Shown here: piece by piece, positions 36,739 to 44,314 of the stretch
Position numbering within the stretch: position 1 is the stretch's first letter
Layout of the letters: each line of letters opens with the position of its first letter
From: Actinomadura sp. HBU206391
GTDB taxonomy: Bacteria > Actinomycetota > Actinomycetes > Streptosporangiales > Streptosporangiaceae
Assembly: GCF_014323665.1 (NCBI RefSeq)
Contig: NZ_JABVEB010000006.1
Coordinates: 42,845-106,844 of the forward strand
DNA: 64,000 nt
Direction: 5' to 3'
Translations under genes and position numbers: made by a program
Notes under the pieces: model-generated
Told to the model about the DNA's origin: nothing
What the model saw: only the letters and a program-made list of their open reading frames with translations
Databases searched by the model: none

Positions 36739-37305
36739 GTGGACGGCACCGACGACGTGGCACTGCTGGTGGTCCGCTGCCAGCTGGGCGAGCGCGAGGC
36801 GTTGAGACAGCTGGTGAAGACATGGCACACGCCGCTGTGGAACTATCTGCGGCGCATGGCGGGCTCCGCCGACAACGCCGACGACCTGGCGCAGGACGCC
36901 TGGGTGGGGGTGTTCCGGGGGCTGCCCGGGCTGCGGGAGCCCGAGCGTTTCGCACCGTGGTTGTTCACGATCGCCCGCCGGGTGGTCATGAACCGGCTGC
37001 GCGAGGAGTACGCGGAGCAGCGGGACGCCGAGGCGGGAGCCGGGTGGGCCGAGTCGGGTGCTGGGCGGCCCGAGGCGGGTTCCGACGACATCACGGTCGA
37101 TCGGCTGGAACTGCTCGCCGGGCTGGCCGACCTGCCGGTGATCGAACGCGAGGTCCTGGTGCTGTTCCACCTGCAGGATCTGTCGCTGCGGGATTGCGCT
37201 CAGGTGCTTCAGATCCCTGAGGGCACCGTCAAGTCCCGACTGTTCCGCGCGCGCCAGATGCTGCGCTCCCACCTGCTGGGAAAGGGTTTCAGCCATGACC
37301 GATGA
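36739..37305 (+). CDS. ECF-type RNA polymerase sigma factor
   Basis: A 188-residue sigma-70 family protein with only regions 2 and 4. Region 2 reads LWNYLRRMAGSADNADDLAQDAWVGVFRGLPGLREPERFAPWLFTIARR; region 4 reads LPVIEREVLVLFHLQDLSLRDCAQVLQIPEGTVKSRLFRARQML with the helix-turn-helix. The loop between (EQRDAEAGAGWAESGAGRPEAG) is Gly/Ala-rich. GTG 36739 is preceded by GGAGGTCGC. The next gene, a four-span membrane protein, starts inside its 3' end, so it is a likely anti-sigma or signalling partner. The 22-bp repeats upstream may be part of its control region. Confidence 0.93.
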   Translation: MDGTDDVALLVVRCQLGEREALRQLVKTWHTPLWNYLRRMAGSADNADDLAQDAWVGVFRGLPGLREPERFAPWLFTIARRVVMNRLREEYAEQRDAEAGAGWAESGAGRPEAGSDDITVDRLELLAGLADLPVIEREVLVLFHLQDLSLRDCAQVLQIPEGTVKSRLFRARQMLRSHLLGKGFSHDR

Positions 37306-37786
37306 CCGCTTCGACGAGCCGACCCTGTCCGCGGATCAGGTCATGGCGAACCTGAGCCTGACCGGATGGGAGCGGCTGAGGTACGTACTGCTCGGGGTCG
37401 CCGGGCTGACGGTCGCCGCGCTCGTCGGTTCGCTGTGGGCCACCGAGCCGGGCGGGCTGCCGGCGCGCACCCACGTGGCCTTCGCCGCCCTCACCGCGGC
37501 CGGGCTGGGCTGGGCCGGCTTCGCCGCCTGGGTCCTGAGCCGGCGCGGTCCCCTCTTCGCCCGCGACCGGGTGATCGCCGGCGGGCTCGCGCTCGGCTTC
37601 TCCACGGTGGCCACGGGCGGCATCGCCTTGATCGCGATTGTGCGCGGCGAGCTCACCATGCTGCTCATCGCCGTGCCGACCGGCCTGGTCCTCGTCTCCG
37701 CGGCGACGGCGCTGCTCGTGCGGGCACGGGCCCATCGCGCGGCGCTCCTGCGCCGTAAGCGGGAGTTGCAGCGCGGTGATCGGTGA
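37295..37786 (+). CDS. Four-span membrane protein coupled to the ECF sigma factor
   Basis: A 163-residue protein overlapping the sigma-factor gene by 11 bases. The first 27 residues are polar and probably cytoplasmic (MTDDRFDEPTLSADQVMANLSLTGWERLR), then four hydrophobic helices follow near 30-48, 60-78, 95-113 and 118-140, and a basic tail ends the protein. There is no HxxxCxxC zinc anti-sigma motif. By position it is the likely membrane-bound regulator of the sigma factor, holding it through the N-terminal segment; this is inference. Confidence 0.8.
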   Translation: MTDDRFDEPTLSADQVMANLSLTGWERLRYVLLGVAGLTVAALVGSLWATEPGGLPARTHVAFAALTAAGLGWAGFAAWVLSRRGPLFARDRVIAGGLALGFSTVATGGIALIAIVRGELTMLLIAVPTGLVLVSAATALLVRARAHRAALLRRKRELQRGDR

Positions 37787-37819
37787 CACCGGGCCGACGG
37801 CCCGGCACGGTAGAGCGGA

Positions 37820-38134
37820 TCAGTCGGTGGCGGTGCTGCGGTTCTGGTAGGCCAGGTCCTGGTACTCCGGATGGCGGCTCATCCAGCCGGCGATGAACGG
37901 GCAGATGGCCAGGACCGGAAGCCCACGCCGGCGGGCGTCGTCCAACGCGGCGCGGGCCAGCGCACTGCCGATGCCACGGCCCTCGTAGGCGGGCTCGACC
38001 TCGGTGTGCGGGTAGACGACCAGGCGGCCGGTCCGCATGTACTCGGCGAATCCGGCGAGCTCGCCGTCGATGCGCGCCTCGAAGCGGTCGCTGCCTTCGG
38101 CGTCGGTGACCCTGACAGTGCTGGCCGTGGTCAT
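37820..38134 (-). CDS. YjdJ-type GNAT family protein
   Basis: A 104-residue short GNAT protein of the YjdJ/GNAT_acetyltr_2 type. It has DRFEARIDGELAGFAEYMRTGRLVVYPHTEVEPAYEGRGIGSALARAALDDARRRG, where EGRGIGSAL is the acetyl-CoA loop, followed by VLAICPFIAGWMSRHPEYQDL, the family's typical C-terminus. The substrate is unknown. GAAGGGGG precedes the ATG at 38134. The open frame runs much further upstream over the neighbouring gene, but only the short form matches the family. Confidence 0.9.
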   Translation of the reverse strand: MTTASTVRVTDAEGSDRFEARIDGELAGFAEYMRTGRLVVYPHTEVEPAYEGRGIGSALARAALDDARRRGLPVLAICPFIAGWMSRHPEYQDLAYQNRSTATD

Positions 38135-38243
38135 GGTGGCGACCCCCTTCTGTACGTCTATTGACCCGCATGGGGTCGAACGACCGTATCGCCTTCCCGG
38201 CGGGCGCGAGTCACGGGGCCCATGCCGGCCCGGGCCGGATGAC

Positions 38244-39410
38244 TCAGGTGGCCTCCCCGACGTCGAGCAGACCGGCGAAGGGGTCGTCGAGGCCGATGGC
38301 CGGTTCGCCCGGGGCCAGCAGGCATGAGTCGAGCAGGGCGTGGATGCGGTCCCGGTCCAGGTCGGGGCCGGTGAGGACGAGGTGCTGCACGCGATCGCCG
38401 TGGTCGGGCGACCAGTCCAGGGATGCGGCCACCCGGCGAGCGGGCGGCACCAGGTCCCAGGCCGCCTCGGGCAGTGAGGCCAGCCATGGGCCGGTGTCCT
38501 GCACCGTGACGACACCGGCCACCGTCTCCCAGGCGAGCAGCCGGTCGGGCCGGTTGGCCAGCCAGAACCGGCCCCGGCTCCGGACGGACTCGGTGGCGAG
38601 GGAGTCCACGGCGTCGAAGAATCGCGTGGGGTGCAACGGGCGTGCCCGGCGCCAGACCACGGTGTCGGCGGCGGGCGTGTGCGCATCGCAGGGCAACTGC
38701 GCCGTGGGCTGGTCGACCCGGGCCGCGAGTTCGCGCGTGCAGAGCGCGGCTCCCGCGAGCGCCGGCAGGGGTTCGCCGGGCAGTGTCACCGGCGTCTGGG
38801 GTGCGAGGTGGCCGAGCACATCGCGGCACAGGTCGAGCTCGTCGTCGCCGACGCCCGGCAGCGGGTCCGGCAGCACCTCCGGGAGCACGAGCGCGGTGGC
38901 GTACTCGATCTGCCGCGCCAGCACCTCGGCGAGATGGCGTTCATCGCCGACGGCGCCCGATCTGCCCACCTCGGCCAGCCGCTCGCCCCGGCAGATGTCG
39001 GTGGGCGTCAGTTCGGCGTCCAGCGCGGTCAGCACCGCGGTGAGCCGGAGCTCCTTGTGCAGTTCGGCCTGGTCCAGGCACTCGGCCACGGACCTCGGCT
39101 CCACGCAGTCCCATAGATCCACGATCAGAAGCCGTGCGCGGGCGGCGTGCCGCCGCAGTTGCGGGACGAGGTCGTCGCGGACCGCGCACGTCATGCAGCC
39201 GTGCGCCGGCCGGACGACGGCGTGCTCCAGCACCACGGCGGCGTCGCGGACGATCCGTACGACGAGACCGCTGGTGATCCCGCGCAGGTCGTGATGGATC
39301 GCCAGCGAGCCGGGATGCTCGCGCAACAGCCGATCGACGACGGCGGCACGGGACGGGCCGTGCAGCCCGGACACCAGGACGACAGGGACGGACAACGTGC
39401 CCACCTCCAT
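38244..39410 (-). CDS. CobW/COG0523-family protein with degenerate P-loop
   Basis: A protein of up to 388 residues of the COG0523 metallochaperone family. It keeps the family's cysteine motif region ([16 protein letters not shown], in place of CxCC) and the C-terminal CobW domain ([45 protein letters not shown]). The P-loop GxxGxGKT is replaced by [13 protein letters not shown], so GTP binding is doubtful. It is divergent from cysteine-free L33/L31 genes, and a Zur-like palindrome overlaps its promoter. This points to a zinc-starvation role, allocating scarce zinc. TTG 39395 with GGAGGTGGGCACG before it is an alternative start to ATG 39410. Confidence 0.85.
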   Translation of the reverse strand: MEVGTLSVPVVLVSGLHGPSRAAVVDRLLREHPGSLAIHHDLRGITSGLVVRIVRDAAVVLEHAVVRPAHGCMTCAVRDDLVPQLRRHAARARLLIVDLWDCVEPRSVAECLDQAELHKELRLTAVLTALDAELTPTDICRGERLAEVGRSGAVGDERHLAEVLARQIEYATALVLPEVLPDPLPGVGDDELDLCRDVLGHLAPQTPVTLPGEPLPALAGAALCTRELAARVDQPTAQLPCDAHTPAADTVVWRRARPLHPTRFFDAVDSLATESVRSRGRFWLANRPDRLLAWETVAGVVTVQDTGPWLASLPEAAWDLVPPARRVAASLDWSPDHGDRVQHLVLTGPDLDRDRIHALLDSCLLAPGEPAIGLDDPFAGLLDVGEAT

Positions 39411-39419
39411 GGAATAAAA

Positions 39420-39434
39420 CGATAACCGTTATCG
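39420..39434. promoter_or_regulatory. Zur-like palindromic operator
   Basis: CGATAACCGTTATCG is a perfect 7-1-7 palindrome in a short AT-rich patch between the CobW-like gene and rpmG. Fur-family zinc repressors (Zur) bind AT-rich palindromes of this shape, and the genes on both sides are classic Zur targets. Assignment to Zur is by context. Confidence 0.7.
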
Positions 39435-39472
39435 CTATCATGGCATGCGCACGACCGGAGGAAGGAACCTCG

Positions 39473-39637
39473 ATGACCCGAAACGAGCTGCGTCCCGTGG
39501 TCAAGCTGCGCTCGACCGCCGGGACCGGCCACACATACGTCACCCGCAAGAACCGAAGGAACGACCCTGAGCGGCTGACGCTGCGCAAGTACGATCCCGT
39601 CGCCCGCGAGCACGTGCTCTACCGAGAGGAGCGCTGA
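39473..39637 (+). CDS. rpmG: 50S ribosomal protein L33, zinc-independent (C-) form
   Basis: A 54-residue L33. It has the family pattern [46 protein letters not shown], but the two CxxC zinc knuckles of the normal form are absent (KYDPVAREH). Bacteria express such forms under zinc limitation so that zinc-containing ribosomal proteins can be replaced and their zinc reused. GGAGGAAGG precedes ATG 39473. It lies three bases before the L31 gene and is divergent from the CobW-like gene across the Zur-like box. Confidence 0.93.
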   Translation: MTRNELRPVVKLRSTAGTGHTYVTRKNRRNDPERLTLRKYDPVAREHVLYREER

Positions 39638-39639
39638 CC

Positions 39640-39885
39640 ATGAAGATCGGCATCCACCCTGACTACCGCCCGGTCGTCTTCCGCGACCCGAGCGCCGGCT
39701 TCGCCTTCCTCACCCGGTCCACCATGACGAGCGCCAGGACGATCGAGTGGGAGGACGGGAACGTCTACCTCGTGGTCGACGTCGACGTGTCTTCGGCGAG
39801 CCATCCGTTCTACACCGGTCGCGGGCGCGTCGTGGACACGGCCGGCCGGGTCGACCGCTTCAACCAGCGCTACGGCAAGCGCTGA
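39640..39885 (+). CDS. rpmE2: 50S ribosomal protein L31 type B, zinc-independent
   Basis: An 81-residue L31 type B ([29 protein letters not shown], then [31 protein letters not shown]). The zinc-binding cysteines of the type A protein are missing. It is in one operon with the cysteine-free L33, with two bases between them; GAGGAGCG ending the rpmG gene provides the ribosome site. The pair should be made when zinc is scarce. Confidence 0.94.
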   Translation: MKIGIHPDYRPVVFRDPSAGFAFLTRSTMTSARTIEWEDGNVYLVVDVDVSSASHPFYTGRGRVVDTAGRVDRFNQRYGKR

Positions 39886-39958
39886 TGCCGGTGACCGGCG
39901 CAAGGCCCGGCCGGTAAAGCCGGCGACCCATGAGAGCCGTTGGGGCCGGCCCCGGTTC

Positions 39959-40020
39959 GCCCGTTCGAGCGGCCGCGGTCGGGCCGTTCGAACGGCTGCG
40001 GCCCGGCCGTTCGAGCGGCT
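39959..40020. repeat. Three ~23-bp repeats centred on a palindrome
   Basis: Imperfect units of the form GGCCGTTCGA(A/G)CGGCTGCGG occur about every 23 bases. The centre CCGTTCGAACGG of the second copy is a perfect 12-bp palindrome. Confidence 0.75.
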
Positions 40021-40131
40021 TACGGGCCCGGCCGGTCGTGCGCCTGCGACCGGGCCGTACGGGGGGCTGTGATGCGCGCGTCCGGAGCCAGGTGCTCAGG
40101 CCGCCGGTCGGCGTGAGACGGGAGCCCGCGT

Positions 40132-40226
40132 GCGAGAACAACTGCATGATCACGGGGGACGCAAGAACACAACTGCATGATCACGGGGGGTGGGCGCGAG
40201 AACAACTGCATGATCACGGGGGGTGG
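40132..40226 (+). repeat. Interspersed 19-bp motif as a tight triple direct repeat
   Basis: GCGAGAACAACTGCATGATC followed by ACGGGGG occurs at about 40132, 40161 and 40196, all in the same orientation and 30-35 bases apart. The copies are close to identical, including flanking bases (GCGAGAACA and GGGG). This is the only place where the motif is in direct rather than facing arrangement. Confidence 0.92.
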
Positions 40227-40306
40227 TTGGGTCCAGTGACTGGGGTGGTGTGGTGTTCTGTTGCGAAGATCCCTCGGTGTGGGATTTCCGTATGCCGCGC
40301 ATACCG

Positions 40307-40330
40307 TTCGTGATCACGCAGTTATGCGCG
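40307..40330. repeat. Interspersed 19-bp motif, inverted diverged copy
   Basis: TTCGTGATCACGCAGTTATG is a reverse-orientation copy with about three changes, 80 bases beyond the triple repeat. Confidence 0.8.
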
Positions 40331-40373
40331 TTGGGCCCGGGTCGCGCGGTGTCACCCGTCGGCAGTCGACGCT

Positions 40374-40479
40374 CCGTGGCCGGGCGGCACCCGCACACAC
40401 GCGGACAGTTACTGTTCGGAGTCAGGGCTCAGGCCGTGGCCGGGCGGCACCCGCACATACGCGGACGGTTGTTGTTCGG
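40374..40479. repeat. Two 46-bp direct repeats with a 60-bp period
   Basis: A unit starting CCGTGGCCGGGCGGCACCCG and ending near GTTCGG occurs at 40374-40419 and 40434-40479 with four or five mismatches. It lies just beyond the end of the response-regulator gene. Confidence 0.88.
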
Positions 40480-40505
40480 GGCCGGGGGGTCGGGCGGGCG
40501 CCGGT

Positions 40506-40958
40506 TCAGGCGGCTGCGGGCGGGCCCGGAAGACGGGCGGCGGAGGTGAAGAAGTCGTTGATGACTTTCACCACGCTGGTGAAGTGATCGAAGTCGACGG
40601 GCTTGGTGACGTAGGCGTTCGCGTGCAGCTCGTAGGCGCCGCTGATGTCCTCGGCGCGCGAGGACGTGGTGAAGATGACCACCGGAATCGTGCACAGGCT
40701 CTCGTCGGCCTTGATCTGGGCGAGCACCGCCCGGCCGTCGTACTTGGGCAGGTTCAGGTCGAGCAGGATCAGGTCGGGACGCGTCGCGGCCGTGTGCGAG
40801 CCACGGCGGTGTACGTAGTCGAGCGCCTCCGCGCCGTCGGCCACCATCGTCACCTCATGATCTGCACCATGTTCCGCGAAGGCCTCGCCGATCAGCATCT
40901 GATCGCCTGGGTCGTCCTCGACCACTAGGATCCTCAGCCGTCGCACGGCATCCGTCAT
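40506..40958 (-). CDS. Stand-alone response regulator (Rcp1-like receiver)
   Basis: A 150-residue receiver-only protein. It has the acidic pocket VVEDDPGDQML, the phospho-acceptor Asp in LILLDLNLPKYDG, the TTSS switch residues (VVIFTTSSRAED) and the conserved Lys in AYVTKPVDF. The DPGDQ and long LNLPKYDG loop are typical of Rcp1-like regulators that work with phytochrome-type or other bacterial sensor kinases. With no output domain it probably acts through protein contacts or as a phosphate relay. The nearest intact histidine kinase is at 44.7 kb. Confidence 0.93.
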   Translation of the reverse strand: MTDAVRRLRILVVEDDPGDQMLIGEAFAEHGADHEVTMVADGAEALDYVHRRGSHTAATRPDLILLDLNLPKYDGRAVLAQIKADESLCTIPVVIFTTSSRAEDISGAYELHANAYVTKPVDFDHFTSVVKVINDFFTSAARLPGPPAAA

Positions 40959-41184
40959 CGGGCACTCCTCGCTTTTCGCCGTACCGACACCTCACCGGGG
41001 TCGGTACACAGCCACAGCAGGGCCCATTCGCCAGTCGGCGACCAGCCGTTCGAACCGTACACCACCTGGCGCGCTACGAGGATCGGTGGAGAGGGTACGG
41101 CAGTACGGCCGCCTTGCCGCCGAGCCCGCCGTTCCCGCAGGTCAGAGCCTTGTGCGGTGATGGAACGTCACGGCGTCCACACGG

Positions 41185-41504
41185 TCAGCGTGCGTCCGCC
41201 AGGTTCAGCCCGACCACCCCGAGGATGATCATCGTGAGTGCCGCGATCTTGAGTGGAGACGTGCTCTCGTCCATGAGGAGCATGCCGGCCAGCGCGGTGC
41301 CGACCGCGCCGATACCCACCAGACGGCGTACGCGGTGCCGACCTCGAGTTGTTTCAGTCCAAGGTTGAGCAGCCCGAAACTGACGGTTGCGAAGACGACG
41401 ACGCCCAGCGAGGGGAAGAGCACGGTGAAGCCCTTGCTCAGCTTGAGACAGAGTGCCATCGCGACCTCGAACAGGCCCGCGACGATGATGAGCATCCAGG
41501 CCAT
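41185..41504 (-). pseudogene. Small multidrug resistance-type guanidinium exporter (SugE/Gdx) with one-base frameshift
   Basis: Two frames together encode a typical SMR protein of about 105 residues. The first reads MAWMLIIVAGLFEVAMALCLKLSKGFTVLFPSLGVVVFATVSFGLLNLGLKQLEVGTAYAVW, including the conserved Glu of helix 1. After 41315-41321 the matching frame continues VGIGAVGTALAGMLLMDESTSPLKIAALTMIILGVVGLNLADAR. Restoring one G in a run of three (GTCTGGTGGG to GTCTGGGTGGG) would rejoin the frames. GGAGG precedes ATG 41504. A guanidine-III riboswitch just upstream identifies it as the Gdx guanidinium exporter type. It may be a true mutation or a sequencing slip. Confidence 0.85.
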
Positions 41505-41540
41505 GGCGGCCACCTCCGGAACATCGACCTACGGCTGGCG

Positions 41541-41585
41541 TCGCGTCGTCTTGGCCTGACCGGGGTACGGCGCACCTCGTCCGGA
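41541..41585 (-). ncRNA. Guanidine-III riboswitch (ykkC-III)
   Basis: On the minus strand the sequence GGACGAGGTGCGCCGTAC, then CCCCGGTCAGG, CCAAGACGACGCG follows the known ykkC-III/guanidine-III class, as I recall it from the Thermobifida fusca RNA. The class folds as a pseudoknot that binds guanidinium and turns on the gene downstream. It ends about 37 bases before the start codon of the SMR exporter, so it probably controls translation. Position and conserved core make the call strong. Confidence 0.88.
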
Positions 41586-41742
41586 GTGAAACCGCCAAGG
41601 TTTCACATGTGTCAACGAAACCCCTCGAGGCTCCGCATGGCAAGATCGGGAGGCCGATGGTGACGAGGCTCACCGGTGGCGGCCGGTCGTCTCGCGGAGC
41701 ATGATTCTCCCACCGGTGCCGGGCGTCGCAGGGGAGGTGCGG

Positions 41743-43575
41743 ATGGGCACGTGGGCGCTGCCCGGTTACACCGAACTGCGTGAGCTCGGTGCGGGAGGTT
41801 TCGGGCGGGTGGTGCTGGCCCGTCACGACGCCTCGGGGTCGTTGGCCGCGATCAAGTACCTGTCCCCCCGGCTGCTGGAGGACGGGCAGTTCGTGACAGC
41901 GTTCCGCGCGGAGGCGCGAACGCTCGCGCGGCTGCGCGATCCGCACATCGCCCGGCTGTACGGCTATGCGGAGACTCCCCTCGGCGCCGCCATCGTGATG
42001 GAGGCGGTGAACGGGGCGTCGCTCGCCGCGGTGCTGCGGGAACACGGCGCCCTCGGGCCCGAGGCGGCGCTGGTGGTACTGAAGGGCTCGCTGCTGGGGC
42101 TCGCCGCGGCGCACGCGAGCGGTGTCGTTCATCGGGACTACAAGCCGGCGAACGTCCTGGTTCAGGGCGACGGTCGCAGCAAGCTGGTGGATTTCGGCAT
42201 CGCGGTGCGTTCGGGTGAGGCGGGAGCGCGGGCCGGAACCCCGGCGTACATGGCGCCCGAGCAGTGGCGCGGCGAACCCGTCGCTCCGGCCACCGATGTC
42301 TATGCCGCGACCTGCGTGTTCTTCGAATGTGTCACCGGTCACCGGCCGTACCGGGCCGACACCACGTCGGCGCTGATGAGCGAGCACATTAACGCCCCGG
42401 TACCGGTCGAGGATCTCCCCGAACCGGTCCGCCCGCTGGTCGCCCGCGGCCTGGCCAAGGACCCGGCCCAGCGGGTGCCCGGCGCGGCCGCGTTCGTGGC
42501 CGAACTGGAGGCGGCCGCCGTCGCGGGATACGGGCCGGACTGGGAGGTACGGGGCCTGCGCGGCCTCGCCGCCTGCGCCGCCGCCATCGCGGCGGTCTTC
42601 CCGCTCGCCCTGCTCGTCGCCGCATCGGGAGGCGGGGCCATGGGCGGCGCGGTCGGGCAGGGCGCCGCCAGTGCCGTCGGACATCTTTCCGGCAGATCTC
42701 TGCTGGCGAAGATCGGCGGCGCGAAGGCGGCACTGGCCACCGCGACCGCCGTGGTCGTCGCCACGACGGGCGCGGTCGTCGTCACCGGAGTGCGCGGGAG
42801 ACCTGACCCGCCCGCACCACGTCCGACGCCGCGCCCGACGCTGGCACTCGACCTGGCGTCCCTCACCGGCGACCACACCGAGGCGGGCCTGACCGTACGG
42901 GCGCAGTACGTGAAGGTGAGCGGCCTCGCTGATGCGGCGGTCGAGCAGAGGGTCAACCAGATCCTTCGAGCCCCCGTCGAGCAGATGATGGAGCACTACC
43001 GGTCAGAGCTGGCGCGGTCGCGCAACGCGTTTCCCACCGCCACTCCGTTCGCCACCGAGACCACGTCGGCGGGCTCGGACGTCGTGTGGGGCCTGCGCGG
43101 CCCACGCCTGCTGTCGCTCAGGTACGCGTTCGACCCGCCCGCAAGCTCCGGAATCTTCTTCTTCCGGGAGTTCGAGAGCCTCAGCACAACGGTGACGGTC
43201 GATCTCACCACCGGGCGCCGGCTGGGCGCCCGCGAAGTGTTCCGTGCCCGGACCCTCACCGCATCGGGCATGACGGCGCTCACCGGCATGCTGCGGCGCC
43301 ACGACCCGGAACGGGACTTCTGCCCGGGATACCTGACATCCCCCCGCGTCTGCCGCGCCGTGACGCCCGCCGAGCTCACCGACCAGAATCCGCCGGTGGA
43401 GTTCATGTTCACGGCCCGCAACGTCGAGTTCAGCATCGCGCTGCCGAGCCTGGACTATCCGACCGTCGCCGGAGTGCGCCTGTTCAAGGTGCCCCACGCC
43501 GAGATCGCCGATCTCATCAGGCCCGAGGTGGCCGCACTGCTGCCCGGCGCCGCGCCGACGCCCGCTCGCTCATGA
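41743..43575 (+). CDS. Receptor-type Ser/Thr protein kinase with extracytoplasmic domain
   Basis: A 610-residue membrane kinase. The start at ATG 41743 has GGGAGGTGCGG upstream. The kinase domain (about 8-275) shows LGAGGFGRV, Lys38 in AAIKYL, catalytic loop HRDYKPAN (130-137), DFG (150-152) and APE (171-173), all intact. Hydrophobic segments near 285-310 and 340-365 anchor it. The outer part (about 385-610) is Pro-rich, then resembles an RsiV-like DUF3298 region (LSTTVTVDLTTGRRLGAREVF and YPTVAGVRLFKVPHAEIADLI). It likely senses an envelope signal and phosphorylates cytoplasmic targets. It is divergent from the guanidinium-exporter locus. Confidence 0.9.
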   Translation: MGTWALPGYTELRELGAGGFGRVVLARHDASGSLAAIKYLSPRLLEDGQFVTAFRAEARTLARLRDPHIARLYGYAETPLGAAIVMEAVNGASLAAVLREHGALGPEAALVVLKGSLLGLAAAHASGVVHRDYKPANVLVQGDGRSKLVDFGIAVRSGEAGARAGTPAYMAPEQWRGEPVAPATDVYAATCVFFECVTGHRPYRADTTSALMSEHINAPVPVEDLPEPVRPLVARGLAKDPAQRVPGAAAFVAELEAAAVAGYGPDWEVRGLRGLAACAAAIAAVFPLALLVAASGGGAMGGAVGQGAASAVGHLSGRSLLAKIGGAKAALATATAVVVATTGAVVVTGVRGRPDPPAPRPTPRPTLALDLASLTGDHTEAGLTVRAQYVKVSGLADAAVEQRVNQILRAPVEQMMEHYRSELARSRNAFPTATPFATETTSAGSDVVWGLRGPRLLSLRYAFDPPASSGIFFFREFESLSTTVTVDLTTGRRLGAREVFRARTLTASGMTALTGMLRRHDPERDFCPGYLTSPRVCRAVTPAELTDQNPPVEFMFTARNVEFSIALPSLDYPTVAGVRLFKVPHAEIADLIRPEVAALLPGAAPTPARS

Positions 43576-43612
43576 CCGACCTGCCGGTGTCACCGGCTGT
43601 ACGGCTCGGGGC

Positions 43613-43843
43613 TCACACGTGCTCCATGACCATCACCGCGGTGGTGTCCGGTTCGAGGGCTCTGAAGACGTGCGGCGTGTCGCCGGGATAGGTGACGTAG
43701 TCGCCCGGCCCGAGTTCGACCGGCTCGCCGGCCGGGCCGACCAGCGCGCGCCCGGTGCTGAGCACCACGTGTTCTGTCGTGCCGGACATGTGCGGCTCGG
43801 AGGCCCGGGCCTCGCCCGGTTGCACCGCTATCCGGTAGATGTC
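43613..43843 (-). pseudogene. Cupin-domain end of an XRE-cupin regulator
   Basis: The last 76 codons of a cupin domain survive: DIYRIAVQPGEARASEPH, TTEHVVLSTGRALVGPAGEPVELGPGDYVTYPGDTPHVFRAL. The N-terminal helix-turn-helix expected in this family is gone, and the frame upstream is noise. Such XRE-cupin regulators commonly sit beside azlCD, and the remnant abuts an azlD remnant on the other strand, so a single deletion probably removed the regulator's head and azlC. Confidence 0.75.
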
Positions 43844-43855
43844 CGGGCGTTGTTC

Positions 43856-44095
43856 CGGCACCGGATGCGCATCCCGGACCACCTGCAACGGCTGCTGTCG
43901 ATCGCCGCGGCCGTGCTGCTCATCGCCTTGGCGGCCACCGCCGCGCTCACCGAGGGACACGGCTTCGCGGGCTGGGCGAGGCCGGCCGGCGTGCTGGTCG
44001 GCGGGTTGCTCGCGGTCCGGCGCGTGCCGTTCCCCGCGGTGGTCATCGCGGCGACCGCCACCACGGCACTGCTCCGGTTGTGCGGTGTGTCCTGA
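43856..44095 (+). pseudogene. AzlD-like branched-chain amino acid exporter subunit fragment
   Basis: About 79 codons remain, from RIPDHLQRLLSIAAAVLLIALAATAAL to RRVPFPAVVIAATATTALLRLCGVS. The three hydrophobic segments and the final RxPFPAVVxxxxxxTALLRLxG match the C-terminal part of AzlD, the small partner of AzlC in exporting branched-chain amino acids. The first third of AzlD and all of AzlC are missing. Confidence 0.7.
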
Positions 44096-44125
44096 TCGGA
44101 CGGCGTGGGGCGTCCTCCCCACCGG

Positions 44126-44314
44126 TCAGTGGCGGCCAAGGAGGTTGTCGGAGACCCGGATGAGATGGTCCCGCATGCGTTCCCGGGCCGTCTCGGGGTC
44201 GCGGTCGTGGAGGTCCTCCACGATGGCGGTGTGGTCCTCGTGGTAGCAGGCCCGGCGGTCGGGGGTGAACGTGCGCTGTTTGAGGCTGCCCCAGACCGGC
44301 AGGGCGCGCGCGGA
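44126..44314 (-). pseudogene. GntR/FCD regulator C-terminal fragment
   Basis: The minus strand encodes SLKQRTFTPDRRACYHEDHTAIVEDLHDRDPETARERMRDHLIRVSDNLLGRH, the last helices of the FCD ligand domain of GntR regulators, whose His residues bind a metal. The DNA-binding half is absent; upstream the frame is Pro/Gly noise. Confidence 0.7.

Larger units (their letters stand above)
39886..40505. other. 620-base gene-free repeat region
   Basis: No credible gene was found between rpmE2 and the response-regulator gene. The stretch is a patchwork of four repeat types listed separately: TTCGAA-centred 23-bp units, the tight triple of the window-wide motif, one inverted copy of it, and two 46-bp copies with a 60-bp period. 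Confidence 0.8.

Noticed and set aside
39959..40020. Plasmid-type iterons or a replication origin
   Set aside because: Units are few and imperfect, and no replication initiator gene is in the window.
40132..40226. CRISPR-like array
   Set aside because: Only three units, almost no variable spacer between them, and no cas genes; the same motif occurs elsewhere as hairpin pairs.
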